Positions 1 to 6,881 of a stretch of 6,896 nt of DNA are shown here, piece by piece (within the stretch, counting starts at the first letter, position 1; each line of letters starts with the position of its first letter). Origin of the DNA: Prevotellaceae bacterium (lineage in GTDB: Bacteria; Bacteroidota; Bacteroidia; Bacteroidales; UBA932). The notes under the pieces were generated by a model, which saw nothing but the letters and a program-made list of their open reading frames with translations, was not told where the DNA came from and did not search any database. Position numbers and translations under genes: made by a program. Where the stretch lies: positions 1-6,896 of the forward strand of contig JAIRKV010000068.1 of NCBI GenBank assembly GCA_031259935.1, written 5' to 3'.

Positions 1-680
1 TAACATTAGCATCAGCACAACAGTCAACAGCAGGAGTATCGGTAAAATATGCCTTATCCGATTTGCAGGGCAAAAAAATGGCAAATTCAAACTATGACGA
101 TTACATGATGTATGCCACAGGTCGTTATCAGGTATTTATCAATTCGGAGTTACAGAAAGTTGCCATAGTAAACATAACAAACAAAAAGGAAGTTTTGGCT
201 TGGGGAGCAGGCGAGGCTAACGAATATACAAAATATGAGCCTCATTTTTTTATTCCTGATTTCAAAAATTTTCCTGTAATATTAATGCTCGAAGAAGTAA
301 TTGACGGTTCGAGCAACGGTCAGCACGTCATTTTGATGGATAAAGGTCAAGGTTTTTATTGCGGATTTATTAATCTTGCAGCAGACAAGGGCGAAGGCGC
401 ATCGATAACAAAATATATGCAAATCAACATGAAAGCAGGACTTATAAGTTTTACTTTCATGCCTGATGCCAATATATTCAGCTGGGAAAATTATGAAATT
501 TATAAAGGCAAGGAAATTTCGTTTGAAATTGATACGCAAAATGCAAAAAACGGATTGAGATCTTCGCAGACTTCGGCATACAAAATAACTGAAAATAAAG
601 GAAATTATCCGGCGCCTGAAGAAAAACTTGAAAATAAAACTAACGAGAAACAACCACAAAAAGAAGAATATAGCTGGTAA
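1..680 (+). CDS. Unrecognised protein, 5' end cut off by the window; probably exported
   Basis: I do not recognise this protein family. The frame is open from the first complete codon (position 3) to the TAA at 678-680, giving at least 225 residues, so the real start is probably left of the window. A TTG at 63 and an ATG at 78 are in frame, but the sequence before them reads as ordinary protein. The first visible residues, TLASAQQSTAG, resemble the end of a signal peptide with an Ala-x-Ala-like cleavage site; export is inference from this alone. The body has no membrane segment and alternates short hydrophobic and aromatic stretches with polar ones, as in a beta-rich soluble domain (for example YQVFIN, KVAIVNI, ISFTFMP). 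Roughly the last 30 residues are a charged tail rich in Glu, Lys, Gln and Asn, ending in EEYSW, probably disordered. A strong hairpin terminator lies 19 bp past the stop, so this is the last gene of its transcript. Coding status is likely; function is unknown. Confidence 0.7.
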   Translation, partial: TLASAQQSTAGVSVKYALSDLQGKKMANSNYDDYMMYATGRYQVFINSELQKVAIVNITNKKEVLAWGAGEANEYTKYEPHFFIPDFKNFPVILMLEEVIDGSSNGQHVILMDKGQGFYCGFINLAADKGEGASITKYMQINMKAGLISFTFMPDANIFSWENYEIYKGKEISFEIDTQNAKNGLRSSQTSAYKITENKGNYPAPEEKLENKTNEKQPQKEEYSW

Positions 681-699
681 ATTTATTTTAAGGTTTAAG

Positions 700-735
700 A
701 ATAAAGACATTTGGAATATTCCGGATGTCTTTATT
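700..735 (+). terminator. Hairpin transcription terminator after the first gene
   Basis: A perfect 11-bp inverted repeat (AATAAAGACAT at 700-710, ATGTCTTTATT at 725-735) encloses a 14-base spacer. The spacer can itself pair through two G-T wobbles and a GGAA/TTCC core, giving a nearly continuous stem. The right arm is T-rich and is followed by AATTTTAG rather than a long U-tract. Position 19 bp after the stop codon fits an intrinsic terminator for the upstream gene. The A-rich left arm could let it work partly in the other direction, but no minus-strand gene nearby would need that. Confidence 0.75.
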
Positions 736-839
736 AATTTTAGAAATTGCAAAGTTTGCTGAAAACAGGATACTTAGTTGCTCCTTAATAAGTAGTGAAA
801 TCATTTATAATGACATTTTAAAATTTAAAATTTGAAGAG

Positions 840-951
840 CGTCATTGCGGAAGCGAAGCAATCCAGAAAGAACACAGGACACAATTCTGGATTAACTCCG
901 TTGAACTCCGCTGCGCTTCGGTTGCTTCCTGCTTCGCAGTTCGCAATGACG
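840..951. repeat. 112-bp imperfect inverted-repeat element, REP/MITE-like
   Basis: The element is bounded by perfect 10-bp terminal inverted repeats, CGTCATTGCG (840-849) and CGCAATGACG (942-951). Just inside, GCGAAGC (853-859) pairs with GCTTCGC (931-937). An inner hairpin is formed by AATCCAGAA (860-868) and TTCTGGATT (885-893). The right half has a direct repeat AACTCCG (894-900, 904-910) and further GCTTC-type words, allowing alternative pairings such as GAAGCAA (855-861) with TTGCTTC (922-928). It is visibly richer in G and C than its surroundings. From memory, sequences of the type GTCATTGCG...GAAGCAATCC are dispersed in many copies in Bacteroidota and some other bacteria; I cannot count copies here. 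It has no coding capacity, so any movement would need help from elsewhere. Confidence 0.75.
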
Positions 952-970
952 AACAAAAACAAATAACAAA

Positions 971-1000
971 AAATTCGTGTAAATTCGTGTAATTCGTGGA
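971..1000. repeat. Tandem 10-bp repeat, three units
   Basis: Two exact copies of AAATTCGTGT (971-980, 981-990) are followed by a diverged third unit, AATTCGTGGA (991-1000). From memory, AATTCGTGTAATTCGTGGA-like strings recur between genes in Bacteroidota and give spurious peptides such as NYTNLHEF when translated. It lies 19 bp after the inverted-repeat element and may belong to the same composite. There are no spacers, so it is not a CRISPR. Confidence 0.6.
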
Positions 1001-1085
1001 CTGAAAAACAAAAAAACTTAACACTTGCTAACTGAAAAAATGTTTTTTTTTGTTTTTTATTGTTGCGAAGAGCCTGTCCGGACTG

Positions 1086-1112
1086 TGATTTTAATGATTT
1101 TTTTGATTTTCC
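1086..1112. repeat. Tandem 9-bp repeat with TGATTTT core, three units
   Basis: TGATTTT occurs at 1086-1092, 1095-1101 and 1104-1110, an exact 9-bp period with two variable bases closing each unit (AA, TT, CC). The GTCCGGAC palindrome sits just upstream at 1076-1083. The pattern resembles ATGATTTTTATGATTT-type intergenic strings I associate with Bacteroidota genomes. No function can be read from it. Confidence 0.5.
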
Positions 1113-1141
1113 TCTGTAAACTTCGTTGAACATTTTATGTA

Positions 1142-1176
1142 TTTGTGTGTAATTTGACAATTTAATGCTATCTTTA
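1142..1176 (+). promoter_or_regulatory. Candidate Bacteroidota-type promoter for the transporter pair
   Basis: TATCTTTA at 1169-1176 matches seven of eight positions of the Bacteroidota -7 element TAnnTTTG. It would place a transcription start about 15 bases before the ATG at 1199, giving a very short leader. The -33 TTTG element is less clear: TTTG at 1142-1145 leaves 23 bp (slightly long) and TTTG at 1153-1156 leaves only 12 bp (too short). A TTGACA at 1154-1159 has no good -10 partner at 16-18 bp. I see no palindromic operator for a metal regulator of the Zur, Fur or MntR type overlapping it. Confidence 0.4.
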
Positions 1177-1198
1177 CAAAATATTTCAGTATGCAAAC

Positions 1199-2002
1199 AT
1201 GCAAACAAACATTTTAATACCTTTTATTTTGACTCTTTTTGCAGGATTGGCAACAGGCGTTGGAAGTGCAATAGCATTTTTTGCTCATCGTACGAACAAG
1301 CGTTTTTTGTCATTTTCGCTTGGACTTTCGGCAGGTGTTATGATTTATGTTTCGTTTGTTGAATTATTAAATCAGGCGCAGATTTCACTGTCGGCAAATT
1401 TTGGAACAAAAACGGGAATGATAATAGCGGTTCTTTGTTTTTTTTGCGGAATGTTGCTAATAGGAATAATCGACCGTTTTGTTCCTTCTGTCGAAAATCC
1501 TCACGAAGCGCGTTCTGTAGAAAGTATGAATGCTCTTCCTCCGCATAATATAAAATTGATGCGAATGGGAATAGTAACGGCGCTGGCAATAGGAATACAC
1601 AATTTCCCCGAAGGCGTTGCTACATTTGTTGCTGCAATAGAAAATCCTGCACTTGGAATAGCAATAGCCGTTGCCATAGCTATTCACAATATTCCCGAAG
1701 GGATTGCCGTTTCGGTTCCCATATATTATGCAACGGGCAACAGAAAGAAAGCGTTTTTCCTTTCGTTTTTATCGGGCTTGGCTGAGCCGGTCGGCGCAAT
1801 ATTGACTTATTTACTTCTCATGCCTTTTATTTCGCCTGTTGTTATGGGATGCGTATTTGCTGTTGTTGCGGGAATTATGGTTTTTATTTCGTTCGACGAA
1901 TTGTTGCCGGCAGCACGTGAATATGGAGAGCATCACGTTTCCATTTTCGGTTTGGTGTCGGGAATGTTAATCATGGCAGTTAGCCTTATATTATTGTCTT
2001 AA
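1199..2002 (+). CDS. zupT: ZIP-family divalent metal transporter, ZupT-like
   Basis: Inner-membrane transporter that, by family, carries zinc and often iron, manganese or other divalent cations into the cytoplasm. Its 267 residues match the usual ZupT length (about 257 in E. coli), and the hydrophobic pattern fits eight membrane segments. The two metal-site signatures are intact: HNFPEG at 134-139 (segment 4) and HNIPEG at 163-168 (segment 5). Also typical are SGLAEPVG at 192-199 and DELLPAAR at 233-240. The loop between segments 3 and 4 (about 94-121) has only two histidines, unlike His-rich eukaryotic ZIPs. The start is ATG 1199 because the nearby ATG at 1191 runs into a stop at once; no Shine-Dalgarno sequence is visible. 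The CDF gene follows 17 bp later, indicating an operon. Family assignment is secure; metal preference and the exact symbol are inferred from similarity. Confidence 0.93.
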   Translation: MQTNILIPFILTLFAGLATGVGSAIAFFAHRTNKRFLSFSLGLSAGVMIYVSFVELLNQAQISLSANFGTKTGMIIAVLCFFCGMLLIGIIDRFVPSVENPHEARSVESMNALPPHNIKLMRMGIVTALAIGIHNFPEGVATFVAAIENPALGIAIAVAIAIHNIPEGIAVSVPIYYATGNRKKAFFLSFLSGLAEPVGAILTYLLLMPFISPVVMGCVFAVVAGIMVFISFDELLPAAREYGEHHVSIFGLVSGMLIMAVSLILLS

Positions 2003-2019
2003 TTTTAAAAACAAAATAT

Positions 2020-2919
2020 ATGCATAATCATTCAAATCACAAACACAGTCATAATACGTCATTATCGCTGAATAAAATTTTTCAGTTTGGTATAATTCTT
2101 AATTTAACTTTTGTTGTTGTCGAATTTATTATGGGATTTTTGTATGATTCCGTAGGATTATTATCGGATGCGGGACATAACATGAGCGATGTTGTAAGCC
2201 TTGTTCTGGCAATGCTGGCATTCAAATTATCAAAAGTGCATGCAAATAAAAAATATACTTACGGATATAAAAAAGTTACGATTTTGGTATCGCTGGTAAA
2301 TGCCATAATTTTGATATTTGCAGTTATTTTTATTGTGGTGGAAAGTATAGAAAAAATTATGACTCCGCAGGAAATTAGCGGCGTTGCTGTTGTTTGGACT
2401 GCCGTCACAGGCGTGATAATCAATGCTGCAACGGCGTGGTTTTTTGTGCGCGACAAAAATAAAGACCTTAACGTAAAAGGAGCATATCTGCACATGGTTG
2501 CAGATGCTTTGGTATCGGTCGGAGTTGTTATTTCAGGAATTATTATAATGACAACAGGCTGGTATCTGGCAGATCCTGTTACAGGGTTGATAATAGCAGC
2601 AGTAATTGTATTTTCGACATGGAGTTTGCTGCGCGAAAGCCTGAATTTGTCTATTGACGGAGTTCCATCAAATATAAATTATGAAAAAATAGAACAGATT
2701 ATCAAATCACATGCAGATGTAAAAGATATTCATCATTTGCATATCTGGGCGCTGAGTACTACCAAAAATGCACTGACGGTTCATATAGTTTTGTCCGACA
2801 TGAATAATATGGAAACAGTCAAGGCAAATATCCGACAACTTTTGCACGATGCAGGAATCGACCATGTTACACTGGAATTTGAACTTGAAAACACAAAATG
2901 CGAAAATGAATGTGATTGA
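2020..2919 (+). CDS. CDF-family cation exporter, CzcD/ZitB-like
   Basis: Inner-membrane proton antiporter expected to expel zinc, and possibly cadmium or cobalt, from the cytoplasm. The 299 residues start with a histidine-rich tail (MHNHSNHKHSHN, five His in the first eleven residues) typical of the CzcD/ZitB branch. Six membrane segments are recognisable at about 20-40, 44-68, 86-108, 120-142, 155-178 and 183-203. The transport site is complete: H53 and D57 in segment 2 (SDAGHNMSD) and H158 and D162 in segment 5 (HMVAD), the HxxxD pairs of zinc-type CDFs. The cytoplasmic C-terminal domain from about 208 contains DIHHLHIWALS (236-246), a hallmark of the family. The protein ends with two cysteines, C294 and C298, which might bind metal. 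It lies 17 bp after the ZIP gene with no terminator or promoter between them, so both are probably on one mRNA. Family is secure; the metal is inferred from the site residues. Confidence 0.94.
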   Translation: MHNHSNHKHSHNTSLSLNKIFQFGIILNLTFVVVEFIMGFLYDSVGLLSDAGHNMSDVVSLVLAMLAFKLSKVHANKKYTYGYKKVTILVSLVNAIILIFAVIFIVVESIEKIMTPQEISGVAVVWTAVTGVIINAATAWFFVRDKNKDLNVKGAYLHMVADALVSVGVVISGIIIMTTGWYLADPVTGLIIAAVIVFSTWSLLRESLNLSIDGVPSNINYEKIEQIIKSHADVKDIHHLHIWALSTTKNALTVHIVLSDMNNMETVKANIRQLLHDAGIDHVTLEFELENTKCENECD

Positions 2920-2972
2920 AATTAAAGCCTGTTTGTGAAATTAAATCAAAAAAAAGAGCTAATATAATTGCA

Positions 2973-4175
2973 TCAATATAAAAAATTATTGAACGGATAA
3001 CGTCCTGCATGTATTTCGGCAACAATCTTGTAAATATCGTTGCGCAGTTTGTTTATATTGGTTTTGTTTTTTGCCGATATAAAAATACAGGGATTATTTT
3101 CTTTTGCTATCCAACTTTTCATTAACTGTTCAAGCGTACGGTTTGTTGTTGTTGACGGAGTTAAATCATCTTCTGCCTTTTCGATAAAAGTGTATGCATC
3201 TGTTTTGTTGAATACTAAAAAAACAGGTTTGTTTGTTGCGCCAATATCAAACAGCGTCTGTTTTACAACGTCTATCTGTTCTTCGCAATTAGGATGAGAA
3301 ATATCAACTACGTGAATCAAAACATCGGCTTCGCGAACTTCGTCGAGAGTTGATTTGAATGATTCTATCAATTGTGCAGGCAACTTGCGAATGAAGCCAA
3401 CAGTGTCGGAAAGTAAAAACGGAAGATTTTCGATTACTGTTTTGCGCACGGTTGTATCAAGCGTAGCAAACAGTTTATTTTCTACAAAGACTTCCGATTT
3501 GCTTAACAGTGTCATAAGCGTTGATTTTCCTGCGTTGGTATAACCAACCAGTGCAAGACGAACCAAATTGCCACGATTTCCACGCTGCGAAATCATTTGT
3601 CTGTCGATTTTTTTCAATTGTTCTTTAAGTTTTGATATGCGTTCAAGAATAATTCGTCTGTCTGTTTCGAGCTGTGTTTCTCCGGGACCGTATCGTCCTA
3701 TTCCGCCTCCGCGTTGCCGTTCGAGGTGTGTCCACATTCGCGTAAGACGCGGCAGCAAATATTGATACTGTGCAAGTTCTACCTGCGTTTTGGCATAAGC
3801 CGTTTTTGCGCGTTTTGCAAAAATATCAAGAATAAGACTTGTTCTGTCGAGTATTTTACAGTTAAGAACTTTCTCAATATTTTTCAGTTGCGAAGGCGTA
3901 AGTTCGTCATCGAATATTGCAATATCTATCTCATTTTCTTTAATATATTCTAAAATTTCATATATTTTCCCCGAGCCAACGAAAGTTTTTGAGTTTGTAC
4001 GTTCAAGCCTTTGCGTAAACGATTTTACAGCGATTGCACCTGCCGTTTCTGCCAAAAATTTCAGTTCATCGAGATATTCTTTTGTTTGCAAATCGTTTTG
4101 TTCTTTGGTAATTACGCCAATAAGCACAGCACGTTCGCTGTATAATTCCGTATTTTTATTTGAGTTTCGTTCCAA
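2973..4175 (-). CDS. hflX: GTPase HflX (ribosome-associated), TTG start
   Basis: HflX binds the 50S/70S ribosome and, in studied bacteria, splits stalled or stressed ribosomes and aids rescue. The 400 residues hold the N-terminal HflX domain (about 15-175), including AVLIGVI at the start, HLERQRGGGIG and GPGETQLETDRR (163-174). A helical linker follows (about 175-200), then the GTPase domain with G1 GYTNAGKST (211-219), G2 region ATLDTT (237-242), G3 DTVGF (257-261), G4 NKTD (323-326) and G5 SAK (367-369). All nucleotide-binding motifs are intact. The start is TTG at 4175: upstream there is no ATG or GTG before the in-frame TAA at 4206-4208, and the first internal Met is residue 147, far too late. 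The N-terminus begins about where Bacteroidota homologues do. It lies 90 bp downstream of alaS on the same strand and converges on the CDF gene, with 53 bp between their stops. Confidence 0.94.
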   Translation of the reverse strand: MERNSNKNTELYSERAVLIGVITKEQNDLQTKEYLDELKFLAETAGAIAVKSFTQRLERTNSKTFVGSGKIYEILEYIKENEIDIAIFDDELTPSQLKNIEKVLNCKILDRTSLILDIFAKRAKTAYAKTQVELAQYQYLLPRLTRMWTHLERQRGGGIGRYGPGETQLETDRRIILERISKLKEQLKKIDRQMISQRGNRGNLVRLALVGYTNAGKSTLMTLLSKSEVFVENKLFATLDTTVRKTVIENLPFLLSDTVGFIRKLPAQLIESFKSTLDEVREADVLIHVVDISHPNCEEQIDVVKQTLFDIGATNKPVFLVFNKTDAYTFIEKAEDDLTPSTTTNRTLEQLMKSWIAKENNPCIFISAKNKTNINKLRNDIYKIVAEIHAGRYPFNNFLY

Positions 4176-4265
4176 AATATTTTTTATAAAATTATAATAT
4201 TTTTCTTACTTAAAGTTGTATTGCAAATTGAAATTACAAACATCTGAAGCAGGCTGAAAAACAAT
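4176..4265 (-). other. Spacer between alaS and hflX, no clear terminator
   Basis: This 90-bp AT-rich gap has no stable hairpin followed by a T-run on the minus strand, so read-through from alaS into hflX is plausible. TTTG words and a TAATTTTA stretch close to the hflX start could form an internal promoter, but I could not find a pair at the expected 19-21 bp spacing. There is no convincing ribosome binding site before the TTG. Confidence 0.35.
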
Positions 4266-6881
4266 TTATTTTGTAGCCAGTTCTATTGCTTTTTCTATTG
4301 CGCAATTCAGCCGTTCGGCATTTTTGCCTCCGGCAGTTGCAAAAAATGCCTGTCCGCCGCCGCCGCCCTGAATTTCTTTTGCCGCTTCGCGAACAATATT
4401 TCCCGCATTTTTACCGTCGGCAACCAAATCATCGCTAAAGGCAACAATAAGAGTCGGTTTGTTTGAATCGTTACAGCCTATTACTATCGCTGTTTTTTCA
4501 TTTTCTTTGCGCAATTCAAAAACCGTGTTTTTCAACTTTTCTGCATTAATGGACACAAGCGAATGTACAACGTTTATTCCGTTTATTTTTTCAATATTGT
4601 TCAGCATTTTGTTTTTCATCGAGTTTATTTTTTCCCGTATCAGATTGTCGAGTTGCTTTTTCAGATTTTCATTTTCTTCAAGCGATTTTTTAATCGACTG
4701 AATAAATGCGGGGCTGTTGTTGAACAATTGGCTGATTTGTTTCAGCGAATCGATAATGTCGTAAACGATATTTTCTGCATTTTCGCCTGTTGCGGCTTCG
4801 ATACGGCGCACGCCTGCGGCAATTGCCGATTCGGAAATTATTTTGAAAAATCCTATCTGACCTGTTGTGGCAGCATGTGTTCCGCCGCATAATTCGACAG
4901 ATTCGCCAAATTTTATTACGCGAACAGTATCGGCATATTTTTCGCCGAACAGCGCAATTGCGCCCATATTGCGGGCTTCGTCGACAGGTACATGTCTGTT
5001 TTCGTGGCGAGGTTTGTTTTCTCGAATTTTTTCGTTCACCATTTTTTCTGCCTGCCGAATTTCATCATCGCTCATTTTTTGAAAATGAGCAAAATCAAAC
5101 CGCAAATAATTTGAATTTACCAGCGAGCCTTTTTGTTCGACATGAGTTCCCAGAATTTTGCGCAAAGCATAGTGCAAAAGATGCGTGGCTGTGTGATTAT
5201 TGGCTGTTGCCGTACGTTTTTTAACGTTTATTTTTGCACGAAATTTTGCTGATGGATTTTTCGGAAGATGTTTGGCAATATGTATTATCAAATTATTTTC
5301 CTTTATGGTATTTATAATTTCGACAGTTTCGTTTTGTGATTCTATTGTTCCGCTATCTCCAACCTGTCCGCCCGATTCGCCGTAAAAAGGCGTTTTGTCG
5401 AACACAAGATGAACAACTTCTTCGTATTTTGTTTTTACAATGCGATAACGTGCTATTTCGACATCAAGTTCCGTTTCGTCATATCCTAAAAAATCTTCTT
5501 CCTGAATTTCTCTTATCACCGTCCAGTCGTCAGCTTCGACAACTGCTGCATTGCGGCTGCGATTTTTTTGCATATTCAATTCGTTGCTAAATTCTTTCTC
5601 GTCGATGGCAAGATTATTTTCGCGAGCGATAAGTTCTGTAAGATCAACAGGAAATCCATAAGTGTCGTACAATATGAAAGCCGATTTACCATCTATCATG
5701 GTTTTGTTTTCCGATTTTGTTTTTGCAATAACATTGTCCAAAAGACGAATTCCGTTTTCTATTGTACGCAGGAATGAAGATTCTTCTTCGGCAATAACTT
5801 TTTCGATAAGCGTCTGCTGTGATTTGAGTTCGGGGAAAGCATCTCCCATTGAATTTACAAGCACGGGAACAAGTTTATTGATAATCGGTTCGTTGAAGTT
5901 TAAAAACGTATAACCGTAACGAACAGCGCGTCTCAATATGCGACGAATTACATAACCGGCTTTATTGTTCGACGGAAGTTGCCCGTCGGCAATCGAAAAA
6001 CATATTGCACGCAAATGGTCGGCAATAACTCGCATTGCAATGTCGGTTTTATTGTTTGCGCCATATTTTTTGCCGGAAATTTCGGCTATTTTCTGTATTA
6101 CCGGCTGAAAAACATCTGTGTCGTAATTACTCTTTTTTCCCTGAATTGCCATACATAAGCGTTCAAATCCCATTCCCGTATCTACGTGTTTTTCGGGCAG
6201 CAGTTCGAGCGAGCCATCTGCTTTGCGATTGTATTGAATAAATACCAGATTCCAAAGTTCAATCACCAGCGGATTGTTTTTGTTTACCAAATCTTTTCCG
6301 TCAATTTTTTTACGTTCGCTATCATCGCGTAAATCAATATGAACTTCGCTGCAAGGTCCGCATGGTCCGGTGTCGCCCATTTCCCAGAAATTATCTTTTT
6401 TACAGCCGAACAGAATTCTGTCTTTCGGAAGAAATTTTTCCCAATATTTTGCAGCTTCGGTATCGGCTGAAAGTCCATCGGCAGCACTTCCTTCGCAAAC
6501 GGTTGCATAAAGTCGGTCGGGATTTAACTTATAAATATCAACCAGCAATTCCCATGCCCATTCAATCGCTTCTTTTTTGAAATAATCGCCAAAACTCCAA
6601 TTTCCAAGCATTTCGAACATTGTATGATGATAAGTATCGTAACCGACTTCTTCCAAATCATTATGTTTTCCCGATACGCGCAAACATTTTTGAGTATCGG
6701 CAATGCGTTTATTTTTGGCAGGCGTATTTCCCAAAAAAATATCTTTGAACTGATTCATTCCTGCGTTGGTAAACATTAATGTCGGGTCGTTGGTTACAAC
6801 CATTGGCGCCGATGGTACAATAACATGCTGTTTTGATTTAAAAAAGTTTAAAAAATTTAATCTTATTTCATTAGAGTTCAT
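4266..6881 (-). CDS. alaS: Alanyl-tRNA synthetase AlaRS
   Basis: Charges tRNA-Ala with alanine in the cytoplasm and removes mischarged serine or glycine. The 871 residues are full length for the family and all domains are present. The class II catalytic core (about 1-240) includes TNAGMNQFKD (38-47), the motif 2 region RVSGKHNDLEEVGY (68-81), HHTMFEMLGNWSFGDYF (85-101) and motif 3 DTGMGFERL (234-242). The tRNA-recognition helices (about 250-460) contain IADHLRAICFSIADG and KAGYVIRRILRRAVRYG. The editing domain carries the zinc-site residues H563 and H567 (HTATH) and C665 and H669 (CGGTH). A coiled-coil-like linker (about 725-765) leads to the C-Ala domain with the glycine run GGGGG (839-843). 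The start is ATG 6881, in the normal place relative to homologues. Only 15 bases of upstream DNA are visible, so its promoter lies outside. No residue change suggests lost function. Confidence 0.97.
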   Translation of the reverse strand: MNSNEIRLNFLNFFKSKQHVIVPSAPMVVTNDPTLMFTNAGMNQFKDIFLGNTPAKNKRIADTQKCLRVSGKHNDLEEVGYDTYHHTMFEMLGNWSFGDYFKKEAIEWAWELLVDIYKLNPDRLYATVCEGSAADGLSADTEAAKYWEKFLPKDRILFGCKKDNFWEMGDTGPCGPCSEVHIDLRDDSERKKIDGKDLVNKNNPLVIELWNLVFIQYNRKADGSLELLPEKHVDTGMGFERLCMAIQGKKSNYDTDVFQPVIQKIAEISGKKYGANNKTDIAMRVIADHLRAICFSIADGQLPSNNKAGYVIRRILRRAVRYGYTFLNFNEPIINKLVPVLVNSMGDAFPELKSQQTLIEKVIAEEESSFLRTIENGIRLLDNVIAKTKSENKTMIDGKSAFILYDTYGFPVDLTELIARENNLAIDEKEFSNELNMQKNRSRNAAVVEADDWTVIREIQEEDFLGYDETELDVEIARYRIVKTKYEEVVHLVFDKTPFYGESGGQVGDSGTIESQNETVEIINTIKENNLIIHIAKHLPKNPSAKFRAKINVKKRTATANNHTATHLLHYALRKILGTHVEQKGSLVNSNYLRFDFAHFQKMSDDEIRQAEKMVNEKIRENKPRHENRHVPVDEARNMGAIALFGEKYADTVRVIKFGESVELCGGTHAATTGQIGFFKIISESAIAAGVRRIEAATGENAENIVYDIIDSLKQISQLFNNSPAFIQSIKKSLEENENLKKQLDNLIREKINSMKNKMLNNIEKINGINVVHSLVSINAEKLKNTVFELRKENEKTAIVIGCNDSNKPTLIVAFSDDLVADGKNAGNIVREAAKEIQGGGGGQAFFATAGGKNAERLNCAIEKAIELATK

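Larger units (their letters stand above)
741..1168. other. Long gene-free spacer built of short repeats
   Basis: I find no credible gene on either strand in this stretch. In order it contains about 100 bp of AT-rich sequence, the 112-bp inverted-repeat element (840-951), the 10-mer tandem array (971-1000), and an A-tract (1004-1017) facing a T-tract (1043-1058) that could pair weakly. These are followed by a GTCCGGAC palindrome (1076-1083), a 9-mer tandem array (1086-1112), and AT-rich sequence leading to the transporter promoter. The open frames here on both strands are translations of these repeats. It looks like a landing zone for dispersed repeats between two transcription units; no RNA gene is recognisable. 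Confidence 0.65.

Noticed and set aside
63..80. TTG at 63 or ATG at 78 as the true start of the first gene
   Set aside because: The same frame stays open without a stop to the left edge and reads as plausible protein, so the gene more likely starts outside the window.
282..752. Minus-strand open frame of 156 codons
   Set aside because: It lies antisense to the first gene, has composition typical of a shadow frame (Phe- and Ile-rich) and begins inside the terminator region.
971..1000. Possible CRISPR-like repeats
   Set aside because: The units are only 10 bp and directly abutting, with no spacers and no cas genes nearby.
1004..1058. Hairpin terminator from the A-tract and T-tract
   Set aside because: The arms are nearly pure A and T with mismatched lengths and a 25-base loop, and no gene immediately precedes them.
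1191..1193. ATG eight bases before the chosen ZIP start
   Set aside because: It is out of frame with the transporter and meets a TAA after eight codons; the ATGCAAAC duplication at 1191-1206 explains it.
825..1208. Minus-strand open frame of 127 codons (and a plus-strand one at 842-1024)
   Set aside because: They are translations of the inverted-repeat element and the tandem 10-mers; such peptides (CEAGSNRSAAEFNG, NYTNLHEF) recur as false genes wherever these repeats occur.
2920..2972. Bidirectional terminator between the convergent CDF and hflX genes
   Set aside because: The 53 bp are A/T-rich with a short direct repeat (TGAAATTAAA), but I find no inverted repeat able to form a stable hairpin.
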